From Ceratobasidium sp. AG-K (lineage: Eukaryota; Basidiomycota; Agaricomycetes; Cantharellales; Ceratobasidiaceae), in the NCBI GenBank assembly GCA_037039685.1, contig JAWNGF010000016.1, positions 124,001-188,000 of the forward strand: a stretch of DNA of 64,000 bases. Reading direction: 5' to 3'. Below the pieces are notes generated by a model, which had not been told where the DNA came from, ran no database searches, and worked only from the letters and a program-made list of their open reading frames with translations. Both the position numbers and the translations under genes were made by a program. How positions within the stretch are numbered: position 1 is the first letter of the stretch; every line of letters begins with the position of its first letter. Shown piece after piece: positions 10,844 to 22,665 of this stretch.

Positions 10844-13130
10844 TCATATGAAATAAATGGCAGCGGTCCTCCCTAACATGGACATGTCGTCAGCTGAGTC
10901 CAGGCACTCCCGTGCAAAACGCCTTAGATAACTCACAGTTGAGGAAGCCAAGGCGTGAGCCGTCGTACTAGTACCTGCGCTGTGTCCAGCTTTGCCGCTT
11001 GAGACTGTTTGGCAGCGTGAATAGATATCTGAAGTCTTTTCAAACGCCGAGATATATTCTCCATGCTTGACCAAATAGTTTCGCCTCCCCTTTATTTTGA
11101 TCCATGCACCTAGTTCACAAACGCCAATTGTAACGCAAATGCAAATGAAAGATATACCAATAGGGATCAGAGTCAATAGCGTATATTCCCTTCTCTTGGT
11201 TTCGTTCACCCGGTCCATAAAGAACCATCACAACGAGCCCTGGGAGCAAGAATATCGACGAATATGTGGCTAATATGGCAGGAAGGGCTATCATAAATAC
11301 CGTGGGCTTAACAGCCTGCCGCTTACCGGGAAGAAGCCCACCTCGTGAAAGCCGGCCAATAGCCTCGTCAGAGGCTCCACCAGCGGCAACGGTTACGTAG
11401 GCTATCAGAATGAGGCCTTGCAAAGATAGTCCGAACTCAGTGCTGTAAAAGGCTGTAACTATTCAGTAAACTGTGTTCTTGTCGCTAACGGCCTGTATGG
11501 CCAAGGCTGCAGCGCTTGTAGCTGTAATTAAGGATACCTTGTACAACAGCATTAGTGCGACTGTCATTGAATTTAAGACGAATACATACTGCAGTATTCA
11601 TCCTGTCCCACTCCTCCTATAACCAATTCAATTGCGTAATTAGGAAAGGGCGACTGACATTATAATGCAGATGTACCGTAGGACCCCCTGTAGTGAAATC
11701 CCCCCTGGGAGCGGAACAATCACGATTCCAGCCTTTTCTTTGGAGATTTTTCGGTCCGAGACTAATCTACTTATCGGTAAGATGTCCTTGAGATTTATAT
11801 CCGAATTCTTAGAGCAATACATATACATTGAGAGTTCGATTAGAGGCGAATTTTCAATCTCGGCCAAACGTATCAACTTAATGATTGTCTGCAAAGCCGT
11901 ATTCACTCCTCCGAGTCTTCATAATGGCCGGAATAATAGTCCAGACTCCCCTGAACACTATGAGCACCTCGGCCACGGCAGTGTGGTTACCACTGTGCTT
12001 TAACACAGCCTTTTGCTACAAGGGACTTGACACGTGACTGCTCCTCTGCGAGCACCTCGCTAATCTCCGTCTGCGTGTGGACCCGCATACAGCCAAATTT
12101 TCCACGCCTTACTATGCCCCCTGCCCTCGCCGGGAATGTGATTTCTAACTAGTTGAGCTTCAGCCCCGCCCGCAATGGCCAGTGCATCAGTGAGTGCACG
12201 CTGTAATGACATGATGTCAGCATTAGCGTCATCTCGGATGTTGTGACAGTTCTCGAGAACTTTTCTCCAAATCCCCCAAGGGTTCTGCAGGGATCTGGAC
12301 GGGGATTTGTCTCGGAGTTGAACCCCTGATGCTCCTGAGTCATTTGTACTCAGAACTCCCGCATCGACCTCGTCGGGTAAGTATCCAACGGCTTGATTCG
12401 TGTTGTTTCAAATGCAGACATACCCAGCTCAGGCTTATGAGTTCTTCCCAGGCCTTATATAAAATTCTGTGAATATATATACTCCTTGTTGGTCGGTGGC
12501 CTGTAGGTAACTGAATTTGCCGCTCTCAACGACTGCTATGACAAACCGAAGCGATTCCATAGTGTATTAAGTTGTCTAAGCCACTTCCGGGAGTACTGAA
12601 GGTATTGGAAGACAGGATTAGCCTACTTGCTAGCCATTGCGTGCAATCTGCGGGCGAAGGATCACCAAGAGATCATACGTTTCGCTTTCTGGGGGTTTGG
12701 CGCTAAACCCCCCGAAAAATAATTTCGAGGTATCTCAGTCAAACCGAAACGAAGTGACTTGGATTTTTAAATGTAGATACACGAGCACAAATATTACTTA
12801 TTGGCAAAAAAAAGAGGTTGGAGAGCCGCTTGGGACGGTGTTGTGGGTGCGTTACCAAAGTCCGTTTCACTTCCGGCGGGCGTACGGTACTTACTTGTTG
12901 TTTTCGTCTCCATGATTTTTGAGTATCATGCTTGTCAGTTGGACCTCTATGAGAATAGATGGGCGGATTAGACCATAGAATTTTAGAGCCAGCAGGCATA
13001 AGTGATCATAAGTGATTCAAAAGGCCGAAGGCGTTTGCGGTACTTGGCTGGGAATCCGAGGGTTACTAAACATACTGAAACCCACGAGACACAGGAAACT
13101 AAACCCATCACGAGAAGAGTGCACGTGGTT
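10844..13130 (-). pseudogene. Decayed paralogue of the multi-pass membrane protein
   Basis: Pieces align in order to the intact gene at 8302-9314. The first exon ends at about 12892 (frame from about 13130, with a VCLVTLGFPAKYRKRLRPFE-like stretch), the 27-nt exon encoding EEWDRMN is near 11610, and the large exon runs from about 11537 to 10844. Damage includes an in-frame TGA near 11465, where the intact copy has Trp (VYWVV), and a one-base frame break near 11218 between the third and fourth membrane segments. The first intron has also grown from about 65 bp to about 1.25 kb. The exon-1 N-terminus is poorly preserved. The N-terminal boundary given is approximate. Confidence 0.75.
11640..12892. 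other. Extra 1.25 kb inside the first intron of the decayed paralogue
   Basis: The intact paralogue has a 65-bp intron here. The extra DNA holds no recognisable transposase. It contains a short hairpin at 12691-12713 (GGGGGTTT, a 6-nt loop, AAACCCCC) and matching 8-mers in opposite orientation near its two ends (GTACCGTA about 11670, TACGGTAC about 12884). These could be remnants of a non-autonomous element, but the termini are not defined. Confidence 0.35.
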
Positions 13131-14095
13131 GGTTGATAAATTTCCAGGAGGGGTCACTACTAGGTGTCCGATAGCCGCACAGGGATGCCTCGATACGAGC
13201 GCGTAGCGCGAAGGACGGAAGAGAGCGTGCAGGGTAAAGCATTTGGGTAGCAGACGATATATACCGGGCGATAGGGGTTGTGAGTGTAGGGTTGGGCGTG
13301 GTCTAGGCACACACTCGCCGGAACTGGGGCAAGTCGTGGCGGGCAAGCGTCAAGCCCCTATGTGGCCCGAACAACCCCAAAATCGAATAAATTTCCCGAA
13401 TTATCGCGCGTCAGGCGGAAGCTTCCTAATGCGATTGCCGTGCCCAGCTGAAATCTACTGTATTTACGCCTGAAGTGATACTTACCAAAAGGCCCATCCA
13501 TATATATAGACTGTAGCGGAACGTTCCTAATGGTATGTGCAATCAATCAATATGCAACTAAAAGTCTCACAATTCACAAAGCATCAACTCATTTGTGGGA
13601 TATGATATTTTGCTTTGGGGGATACATGGCAAAAATCAACTCAAAACCTGTTGAAAGCGGACTATATGCGTTGGGCCATCATCTTATGATACGTAGTGGT
13701 TGATTCTGACCTGCCTAGAGGATCCCTCGGAACGTCAAGTGCTTTACACGAGCTGCGTTACCTGCAGTACACTTCTCATTCTAGCATAAATATTGTGTTT
13801 TTTTTGAGCTTGGTTTTTGGATTGCAAACCAGTGTCCCGCCACGTATCCGGATCGAGGTAGTTTAACCCCATTTGGTAGGTTGTGTTGACACGTTTTTCA
13901 TGGACTTTGGGAGCCCAGCACGAGCACATGCATGAGGAACGGGGTGATGTATGTCCTCACAGGATAATTACCCTCAAACGGCATATTTTGGGTGAGCATG
14001 CAATTGGCTGCCACAAGGACATCGAGAGCTTAGTCATTATCCACGTGACATTGGAGGGTGGCTGTGCCTTTACTCTGTGCTTGTAACCAACAACG
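13131..14095. other. Intergenic, upstream of the CRIPT homologue
   Basis: I see no gene here. The last few hundred bases should carry the promoter of the gene starting at 14096. Confidence 0.4.
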
Positions 14096-14516
14096 ATGGT
14101 GTGTCAGAAATGCACCAAGGTAAGTATTCTGCTCCTTTCTCTAAGACCCACTGCTAATATTCACCGAATCCCCCAACTAGAAACTTTCGAAACTCGCCGC
14201 TCCGGATCCCTTCGCCCCCAGCTCATCCTCCCGTAAAATCGGGGAGAACAAGCTGCTCACCAGCCGCAATGTAGGCGGAGCAGGGTCGTCGAAGCGGTAT
14301 CAGCCATATCAATCCAAGTGTAAAGATTGTAAAAGCTCGGTCACACAAAACGGGGCCAAGTATTGTCACGGTGAGTCTCTCATGGTACTGCTCCGTTTTG
14401 CTGTTCTCAGGCTGACAGAAATCGACCTACCAGGTTGCGCGTATAAGAAAGGGATATGTTCAATCTGCGGGAAGCAGGTCCTAGATACCAAAGGATATGT
14501 CATGTCGAGCAAGTAG
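14096..14516 (+). CDS. CRIPT: CRIPT-like zinc-binding protein (cysteine-rich PDZ-binding protein family)
   Basis: There are three exons (14096-14119, 14181-14370, 14434-14516), in frame, for 98 aa, the usual size of the family. The conserved features are present: MVCxKC at the N-terminus, a NKLLTS stretch, and CKDC, CHGCAYKKGIC and CGKQVLDTK near the C-terminus. These give four CxxC pairs that should bind zinc. CRIPT is a conserved eukaryotic protein, associated with the minor spliceosome in animals and known there as a PDZ partner; its role in fungi is less clear. The gene converges on the NAD(P)HX dehydratase gene with 176 bp between the stops. Confidence 0.9.
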
Positions 14517-14692
14517 AAATCTAGAGCTCAGGAGCGTTGGCTTGCCTGGATTGCACATGTGGCACAGGCAATTGTATGTATTCCATTCTTAATTACAGTT
14601 GTATTTCTAAACGCCACTAGTCGCCAACAATTCAGTGTGCTTTTGCCATTCTCACAATCTCCCTACGAGCCCCAGTTAAATAGGGTACCGAA

Positions 14693-16144
14693 TTAGGCTG
14701 AATCAGTACCTTTCCACCCCTTCTCGCCTTCTTCTCCGAACTTGGCCGCGTATGCAGCTCCAATCTAATCAACCCAACCTCAGCTTCCCGGTTCGGGTCA
14801 ATGCACCGCGGAAATAATCATACCTCGCCAATCATATCACCCGTAATCACACCCCTACCCAACTTTTCAAACGCGAGATGGCTCGCTGCTCGAGTGAGGA
14901 TTGAGGCACCTGCTGCGGCTAACAGAGGAACACGATTTTCCGGAATCTTCTCGCCTAAAGGAACATTCCGTCTGTCGAAACCACAAACGAACCAGCATCC
15001 TCGGCTTACCCTGGGCATCTCCGGAATCCAAACCGCCCTCGACATACGATTTCCCCCACGCGAGGAAAGTACCCGTCATCCCGGACAGAATGTCACCTTG
15101 CCCACCACATCGTTTGAGCCCGCCAGGTTCTTTAATTTCTTCAATCTATCATATCATATAAATCGCTGCGGACTGGTACCAGACGTAATGGTAGAAGAGG
15201 CGGAATGGAACTTTGGACAGACGACTGCGGATACGTACCTGGTCTCCCGACACAATCAAATCTGTCGGCCCTTTTTGTATAATCGTAACCCCGCCAAGCG
15301 CTTTCGAAAGAGCCGGTGCGAAGGAAGACGGTTCTCCCTTGGTATCAATTTTCTGCGCATTTCGTCCTTCAGTGGTACGGGGTAATCAGGTGAGCGGAGG
15401 ACCCACCAGAGATTCACAAAGCCGCTTGAACTCGACCACATTAGGTGTGAGCACTGCCCGCTCATTCCCCTTGACAACATCTGGCTCGTTTTGAACGAGA
15501 TATAGGCCGTCAGCGTCGATTACAGCATACATGCCCTGTCCGGGCGAAATGTTAGGATAGAGTAATGTGATAAATCTATTCCAAATTGCAGTCTGAGCGC
15601 ACCTTGTCCCTAGCTAACTGAAGCGCAACTTTGGCCGCATTCTGCATATGCTCGGCCCGACCGAGCCCGGGACCAATAACAAGGACATGTAGCCGAGATA
15701 TAATCGACTCTAGTTTAGATTTAATGCTGTCTGGTGTACTGCTCAAAATATGTTAGATGCACTGGGTAGATAATGATAAACCAACAACACGTGCTCTTTC
15801 TCGTTCAATATTGGATGAACGATTAAATCTGGGGAGTATGTCTTGATTCCTGCGCCCGCACCAGGTTCACAGATCACATGGGAAAGATCGCATCCCTGGA
15901 GGCATAGTTAACCTTGATGTGTTACATCTCCGCACGACATACCAAACGAAGCGCTGAGATGGACGCAAAATACGGAGCCCCGGTATAACTAGCACAAGTC
16001 AGACTCCGCGCTCAACCACCGATTCCAGACTCACTCTTCCGACCCACCAATTACTCCCACCCGCCCGGCCTGGCCTTTGTGAAGTTTGGGCGACAGAGGT
16101 GGTATAATTATCTTGACCTGTTCGATGAGTGCTCGGTTTGCCAT
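14693..16144 (-). CDS. ATP-dependent (S)-NAD(P)H-hydrate dehydratase (NAXD/CARKD, ribokinase-like)
   Basis: This is a metabolite-repair enzyme that dehydrates the S-form of hydrated NADH/NADPH at the expense of ATP, partnering NAD(P)HX epimerase. About eight exons can be joined in frame. They encode [20 protein letters not shown] near the N-terminus, [49 protein letters not shown], the nucleotide/active-site stretch GGQGDILSG and a terminal GAAYAAKFG exon ending at 14693. These are the family landmarks in the right order. I chose the ATG at 16144 (MANRAL) because it leaves the short N-terminus typical of the fungal enzyme; the ATG at 16162 is equally open. The gene is divergent from the GH16 gene. 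Confidence 0.9.
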
Positions 16145-16162
16145 GTTGCGGATAACGACCAT

Positions 16163-16889
16163 CAGTCGAGCTGTATGCTTTGCAAGGTGAGGATTGACAT
16201 CATTGTGGTCATCCAACCAATTTGATCATTCGCCCACGTGATTCTGACTTCTGGCCGAGTTTAATTGCTTTTTAGCGTTTCTCTTTGTTGCGCTCTGCGA
16301 CTTCGATGTGCTCACTGTCAATGGCTCCAATCTTCGCAAACTGCATTCACCCTACTAGAACTTGCTGTGTGCCACATGGGATACCTGGTTGTTGATTGGC
16401 CTGACTTGGTACGGTGCACGACCCGGCAGTGCCTCCCCCTGTCTGGTTCGGCCCCGGTGGTCTGTTTCCATCCTGGGTCTGGAACCGTCTCCTGCCGGTC
16501 GACCCTGTGAATTGCCGGAGCGATGCAAGTAGACAAGCTGTGTTTTTTGACAATAGTATCTCCAAGCTGCGGCGCATAGGTTGTCGCTAGGTGGCGCTCC
16601 TATGTTCTTCCCCGTCCGCAGCTCCACACGGTAACCTCCGAACCCCGGGTGGTTCTATCAAGGAGATTAGGTATAAGAGAGTGCCACTAGCTCGACAGAC
16701 GGACACAAACGTTTGGCTCCCCGCTTCCGTGATTGATTCAACGGTATTGTCATTGTGACCCCGTCCTTGTTTATTCCTTCGTTCACTTAAAGCCCCACTT
16801 TCTTGCCAAACACCCTTTCTTTCAACCCCCACCACTTCTTTACCACAACCACCACATCCACCACATCCAAACCACACAACACAACAAGG
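16163..16889. other. Divergent promoter region between NAXD and GH16 genes
   Basis: I see no gene here. The last about 60 bases before 16890 are a CA-rich leader (runs of CCACCACATC and CACAACAC) that resembles a highly expressed fungal 5' UTR. Confidence 0.4.
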
Positions 16890-18178
16890 ATGGTACGCGC
16901 TACTTGGCTCGCGCTTTCGGTCGCAGCAATGGCGATGTCTGGGTCTGCCTCGTCGGTCTACAACGAAGACGGAACCCGAATGGTCAAGCATCGCAAGATT
17001 GCTCGTTCTGGATTGCACCAAAGACACTCTCCTGCGGTCGAACTCGAGACACGGGCGTACAAGAAGTATACCCTATCCGAGAACTATGCGGGTTCCAAGT
17101 TCTTCGAGTGAGTCCTTTGCCCCTGGTTTAATGCTGGTGCTGATTGTGTTCCTAAGGGACTGGGACTTCTTCAGCGAGTCGGACCCCACCAACGGCAACG
17201 TCAACTATCTCTCGCGAGCAGAGGCTACCTCGAAGAAGCTTGCGTATGTTCAGAACGGTACGGCCATCATGAAGGTCGACGACACGACGTGGGTCGCGTC
17301 GGGTGGCAATCGCAACTCGTAAGTGTTATGTCCTAATTAGGGGTGATATTCGCTAAATATAGTATTCCTATGATCTATTTTTAGTGTGCGAATATCCTCG
17401 GCCAAGTCGTTCACTGGGGGACTTTTCGTGCTCGATGTCCTAGCCATGCCCCACGGATGCGGTGTTTGGCCTGCTTTCTGGACTGTCGGACCGTCCTGGC
17501 CAAATGGCGGGGAAATTGATATTCTCGAGGGTGTCCACAACGTAAGTCAAATTCATCCATTGTCGACGTACCTGAACGCTTATCCACGTTGGTCAACAGC
17601 AAGCGTCGAATCAAATGACTCTTCATACCTCCACCGGCTGCACGCTCAACACGGGTTCGCTTAAACTCAAGTCGACGATCCTCTCCAAGAACTGCGATGC
17701 TGCCGTCAATTCCAACGCCGGCTGCGCATTCCTAGACCCGGACACTGCCTCGTACGGCGCGGGACTCAACAAGGCTGGAGGAGGGGTGTACGCCATGCTC
17801 TGGGACGACGACGGCATCTCGATCTGGTTCTTTGCCCGTGAGAACATCCCCGACGACATTACGAACCTCAAGTCTGCGGACACTGGTGCGACGGCCAACC
17901 CGTCTACTTGGGGAACTCCCAAAGCGCACTGGGCCTCGACGACTTGCTCGACTAGCAAGTTTTTCAAATCCCACAACCTGGTGTTTGACACGACCCTATG
18001 CGGAGATTGGGCGGGTGCGACTTACTCGTCGGCTGGATGCCCGGGTACTTGCGCGGATCGGTTGAAGGACCCGGCCAACTTCAAGGGTGAGTCGCCAAGT
18101 CCTAGTTTCATTGAACTGGAGCTGACTCGTACAATAGATGCCGTATGGAAAATCAACTCGGTTTCGATTTTTACGTAA
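16890..18178 (+). CDS. Secreted GH16 endo-1,3(4)-beta-glucanase (laminarinase-like)
   Basis: There are five exons (16890-17107, 17157-17318, 17385-17541, 17600-18086, 18138-18178), in frame, for about 354 aa. The start is a signal peptide (MVRATWLALSVAAMAMSGSA). The catalytic GH16 signature GGEIDILEGVHN carries the nucleophile and acid/base glutamates, preceded by GVWPAFW, and conserved cysteine-bearing loops follow. The enzyme should cleave internal beta-1,3 or mixed beta-1,3/1,4 bonds in glucans. A KR-containing stretch after the signal peptide may be a propeptide. The TAA at 18176 overlaps a possible donor (GTAAGC); splicing there to 18242 would give a nine-residue extension ending at 18266. 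The shorter end is my default. Confidence 0.88.
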
Positions 18179-18266
18179 GCAAACTTGCGGAGGGTTTGTG
18201 ACCTAGGGCTTGGCTAGATTTATTATCATTTTCATTCGTAGACCATACTCCAGCCGGTCTGTGTAG

Positions 18267-18702
18267 CGTAGATCAATCACGTTCAATGTACATCATTAAA
18301 ATGGACTCGTTTCGGTGCTTACCGGTAAATCGGCTTGGTCAGAGCCGGAGCACAAGATCTTGGTTTGCAAGCGCCGACAGCTGCCCACCACCACCTCCGG
18401 AACACTCCTAGGACATTATTTACTTCTTCTTCGTTCCTTTTTGCCGTCTCTTAGCATCGGGACAAGAGTAAGCAGCAACAATATTCGACCGGACCGCTAA
18501 TCGATGATGAAGAGATCGGTTTCACCCTAGGCCTGAAACCGTCCCGATATACGAGTTTAATCCGAGCGCGTGCCCGATTGCGCGATAGTGATTGTACGTC
18601 CCCATGTTTTGGGCGTAGTCTAAGCGCGCGTGGAGAACTAATACTTATACGTCATCTCATTTCGCAAGATCTCTCCTCTCTTGTCTCTCACGTTAGCCCA
18701 CC
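18267..18702. other. Intergenic, PEX7-like gene promoter
   Basis: I see nothing beyond presumed 3' UTR and promoter; there is no clear TATA box. Confidence 0.35.
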
Positions 18703-20102
18703 ATGTCCGAGTCCACAAACCAGATCGCGTCGCTGCGTACCAAGCCATTCGCTCACCACTCGGTCGCATTTTCGCCATTTCACCCCAAACTACTTGCACT
18801 TGCGTCGTCGGCCAATTATGGGCTTGTCGGCAACGGCCGTTTGCACGTAGTGTCGCAGGGGCATCCTCCAGCGCCTGGAGGAGGAGGGCTCGACGCAAGC
18901 ACATTGAGGGTTGATAGGGCGTACGTCCCAACTATCTTTCTGCTGCGCTAACTTACAGCCGGACCTAGATATCGTACTCAGGACGGCCTCTACGATCTCG
19001 CCTGGTCTGAGCTGCATGAGAACCAAATTGTAACGGCGTCTGGCGACGGCTCAATACGGCTCTGGGACATCACCATGGCAGTAAGTTTTCAGCCTTTACC
19101 TCCCCCATCCGATCCTCCCAGGACTCATTGGGTCTAAAAGTCGTCTCCTGTTGGGTGCTCAATCTAGGATCTACCCGTACGTGTCTGGCATGAACATGTG
19201 AAAGAGGTCTACAGCATCGATTGGTCCAACCTGCGCAAGGACAAATTTATCTCGGGCAGTTGGGATGGGACGGTCAAAGTGGTGTGTACTACTCATCATC
19301 TAACGTCACACGCCGTCTGAGGAAGCTACCTTTGATTGCCAGTGGACACCCATGAACGGCGCATCTCTCCAAACCATCCCGGCTCATTCGTCATGCGTGT
19401 ATCAGGCAATGTTCTCTCCACATGCCCCTGACGTCCTCGCCACTGCGTCGACAGACGGCACTATGCGCCTCTTTGACCTCCGCGTCCCAATACACACGCT
19501 TCAGCCGCCCGCAAATCCAAATGCCCCAACTCAAACCCTCCCACTCAGCTCCACGCCGCTCGCCAGGCCGTCGCTCACTATTCCTGCACACGGGACCGAA
19601 ATTCTCAGCCTTGACTGGAACAAATACCGTCCTTGGGTTCTTGCTAGTGCAAGCGTCGACAAATCAGTCAAGGTCTGGGATGCACGTCAAGTTACAGCCA
19701 ACCCCACAGGCGAACTGGGACTGGTTGGGGGGACCTGTGAGATTGATTTGTTGGGGCACGAATACGCAGTGCGCAAAGTGCAATGGAGCCCCCATCGAGC
19801 GGATCTGTTGGCGACTGCGAGCTATGACATGACTTGTCGAGTGTGAGTGCTGATCCCCAACCCTACTTGCTTCGCTTATGCTGTGCCGTGTTCCTTTTCG
19901 TGTTTCCATACCCTCTTCTTTATCTGACCCCGTTTCGCTGAATAGATGGTCGACCAATGCATCATTTGGTCGCCCACCCCTCTTGGCCATACACGACTTG
20001 CATACCGAATTCGTGGCCGGATGCGCATGGAGTATGTTTGAGGAAGGGGTCATTGCGAGTTGCGGATGGGATTGCACATTGAACTTGTTCATGCCCAAGT
20101 AA
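18703..20102 (+). CDS. PEX7: PEX7-like peroxisomal PTS2 import receptor (WD40)
   Basis: There are five exons (18703-18920, 18969-19080, 19168-19281, 19343-19842, 19946-20102), in frame, for 366 aa. It is a WD40 propeller with family-specific blades: DGLYDLAWSE, SGDGSIRLWDI, KEVYSIDW, SGSWDGTVKVW, VYQAMFSP, TMRLFD, LSLDWNKY, SVKVWDAR, HEYAVRKVQWSPH, ATASYDMTCRVW and a final CGWDCTLNLF. PEX7 carries PTS2-tagged enzymes from the cytosol to peroxisomes with a co-receptor. Length and blade order match fungal PEX7. A Gly-rich loop near residue 60 (PGGGG) is a local feature. Confidence 0.92.
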
Positions 20103-21232
20103 ATGAATGTTGATAGTGGTAAGTTAGTGTCAAATTTAGTTGTAATGTTGATGCTCACAATACCCCTTGCTGACTTTAGAATCGGTAGTAGCCATATCAT
20201 AATATTACTCACACATCTAGGGAATATGCATACATAAGTGCCGGTCATCGATAACTCGGAAAGACGCGCCGGACACAAGCGCATATACCAGCCGTGATCA
20301 CACTTGATCATGCCAACTGTTTGAGTATTGTATTTGAGGCGCATTGAGTGTAAGCGGCCATAGCCTAACCAAATGTCAGGTGCCTTCTCGCAACGATCAC
20401 CATTTCAGAACTCAAACTGTTATGATCATATACCCCTATCCTCATCATATCGATTACGCCGGGAACGGTAACCCGATCTCGGGATAATACTCCAGGATTG
20501 CGGGTTGTAAACCAACCAGAAATTCGCCATTTAGATAGTAATAAATGTACGCAACAGCTTTCGGTGGTCTGAAACGCGAACTCCTAAGGAGCACCTTATT
20601 TGTGTGCCTCAGAGCAAGACGCCAAATCGCATTGACATGATTCTGGTTACCCGTTGCCATGTATGACATACATCAATCAACCCTAGGATAAAGCGGGCCT
20701 GCTCTCTTGCACTTACCACTTCGGCATAGCCCTTAGTATTGGGATGGTTTTTCCTTCGTCTGCGGTGTTGTTTGCTTGGGCTTGGCCTGAGATCAATTAC
20801 GCTCGAAGTCGAGTTCTACTGCGTAATGCGAACCGGGACGTAATATGCCGCGGTTTCTTGCCGCCGGAAAGGAAAGATCAGGTGTAGTGCCGGATTAAAC
20901 CAATCGGAGGTGGTTTATCATAACCCGAGCACTCGTCAGTGTAGTTATTCTAGGTTCTAGGCGGGGTAACCCAGCTTCTCGACACAAGATGAACATCAGA
21001 GAAAACAGGGTTCGAGCCCCAGAGCTGGGTATATGCATATCAGCGGTATATTGTTTCCTGGTTGAAATGATCGGTAGAGTTGTGGGACCAGCTGTTTAGG
21101 AATCTAATATCCCTGCCCCCTCGTATTTTCATCAAGGATGCACTAGAATAAACTCAGGCCCCAAATTTTTCACACCGTGAATTGCTTCAATGATCGGCAT
21201 GGTAGACCGTTCTTCCAGAACATCCTATACTA

Positions 21233-21253
21233 TGTTCCGTTCAGAACGGAACA
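21233..21253. repeat. Perfect short inverted repeat
   Basis: TGTTCCGTT and AACGGAACA flank a 3-nt loop, giving 9-bp arms. It sits in gene-poor DNA. It could form a hairpin or be a dyad protein-binding site; nothing ties it to a gene. Confidence 0.5.
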
Positions 21254-22262
21254 CGAGAAGTTGAATTGTTGTCGGCGGAGCCAGGATTGGCACTTTCTGT
21301 TAACTTAGGCTTCAGGGAGTAACCGCAGGCTCAACACACGGGGAACCAGCTGTTGGTAATCTCATGTTGAAACGTCGGTATATACTATAATGAGACGTCA
21401 TTGGAACCGGTATTTAACCGCCCGTATTGCGCGCAATCGCAAGAGGGTTTTCTGCTGATATTTCTGGTATACCTGAATGAGGTTTTGTTAGCGTATAGTC
21501 CGCTATTGGGGTTGGAGATATGAGAGACTGTGTGAATCGGGTTCAAGCTTTTCTTAGGCGCCCTATCTTCTCGCTTCTACTGCGATTCATGGTCAAGATT
21601 GTTTTAGTCTTCGCGAGGAGATATCCATATTAGGAATCAGAAGGTAATTCAGTTTGCCTGAAAGCAGGGAAAGCGATTCTTCCACTTTGCAGCTACTCTG
21701 AGTTTGATGAGCTCGACCGGATAGGCTCCTGCAGTCTCCGAAGTTGAATACTATCCCTCCATCCAGCCTATCTCGCGGTCGCTCAACAGTAGTGATGATA
21801 CGACTAGAAACTCCGCCACTACTTTAACTCAAATCACAACGACTAGCATTAAGGTTGACCGGGTATCATCTGAAAAAATGGTAGGGCAATCTCTTGTTTC
21901 TCTGGCGAGCTTGAACAAAACCATGGGCCATTAATAAAGTGCGAATCACGTGAAACCCCGCACCAGCTTTTAGGCTTTGAATTCGTTCATTTTGCCCTAG
22001 GTGATCGAGACGCTAGGGAAAAATAACAAGGAAGCGCGTATAGTAGGTGCATTTTTATCAGCGAGGAAAAGAAGTTCGCGTGGTCACGAGGTAGCCTTCT
22101 TTTTTTTTTTGAGAAAAAAAAACAACGTTAATTTAACGAACTACATGCGCGCGTGGGCAAACCGCTCGGCCACAAGGACAAAGGCTGCAGGAGAGGTATG
22201 AGGAAAAGAGACCACCCGGAGGTTTGTACAGAGGAGGGGAAAACTAAAAAGGGGCCCGGAGT

Positions 22263-22279
22263 CACGAGGTAGCCTCGTG
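22263..22279. repeat. Short hairpin CACGAGG-TAG-CCTCGTG
   Basis: The 7-bp arms are perfectly complementary around a 3-nt loop. The left half also occurs near 22085 without its partner. Confidence 0.4.
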
Positions 22280-22665
22280 GTTATCAAGAGGCCAACATAT
22301 ACGTGCCGGAGGTCGGCCGTATGGAAGCCCAGGTATTCACTCTATTTCGGACTCTATTTCAATGGGTTTGTACTCATACCATATATACCCTGACGTAGGA
22401 CCGCTGAAATATCATAACCATGATTTATGCGAACGTGGCTACTTTATGACGTCGTGTTTGGCATGTGTTCAGCCGATATCCGTGAGTAGCCCTGGTTAGC
22501 GTTCGTGACCTTGTACTGTATGCAAAACCAATATTAAATTTCGACAAATATTACATTATGAATCGCGAGGCGCCTAAAATATAGCTCAAGGTTTGTTCTG
22601 GTTAAGGTAGTAGCTGAAAGAGGTGTAATATGAGGAATGAATTGCGCTAGGTACACAACGCTCGC

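Larger units (their letters stand above)
20103..22665. other. Gene-poor 2.5 kb stretch
   Basis: No exon series can be assembled on either strand. I see two short perfect hairpins, listed separately, a poly-T/poly-A tract near 22100-22120, and a 15-mer (GTCACGAGGTAGCCT) present twice, near 22083 and 22261. This could be relic transposon DNA, but no coding remnant is recognisable. Confidence 0.4.

Noticed and set aside
11640..12892. A separate protein-coding gene inside the enlarged intron
   Set aside because: The open frames there are short and AT-driven with no recognisable domain or splice series.
20960..21040. tRNA-like T-loop (GGTTCGAGCCCC) with 8-bp complementary ends
   Set aside because: No D-arm or anticodon arm can be folded between the ends, and T-stem pairing is poor.
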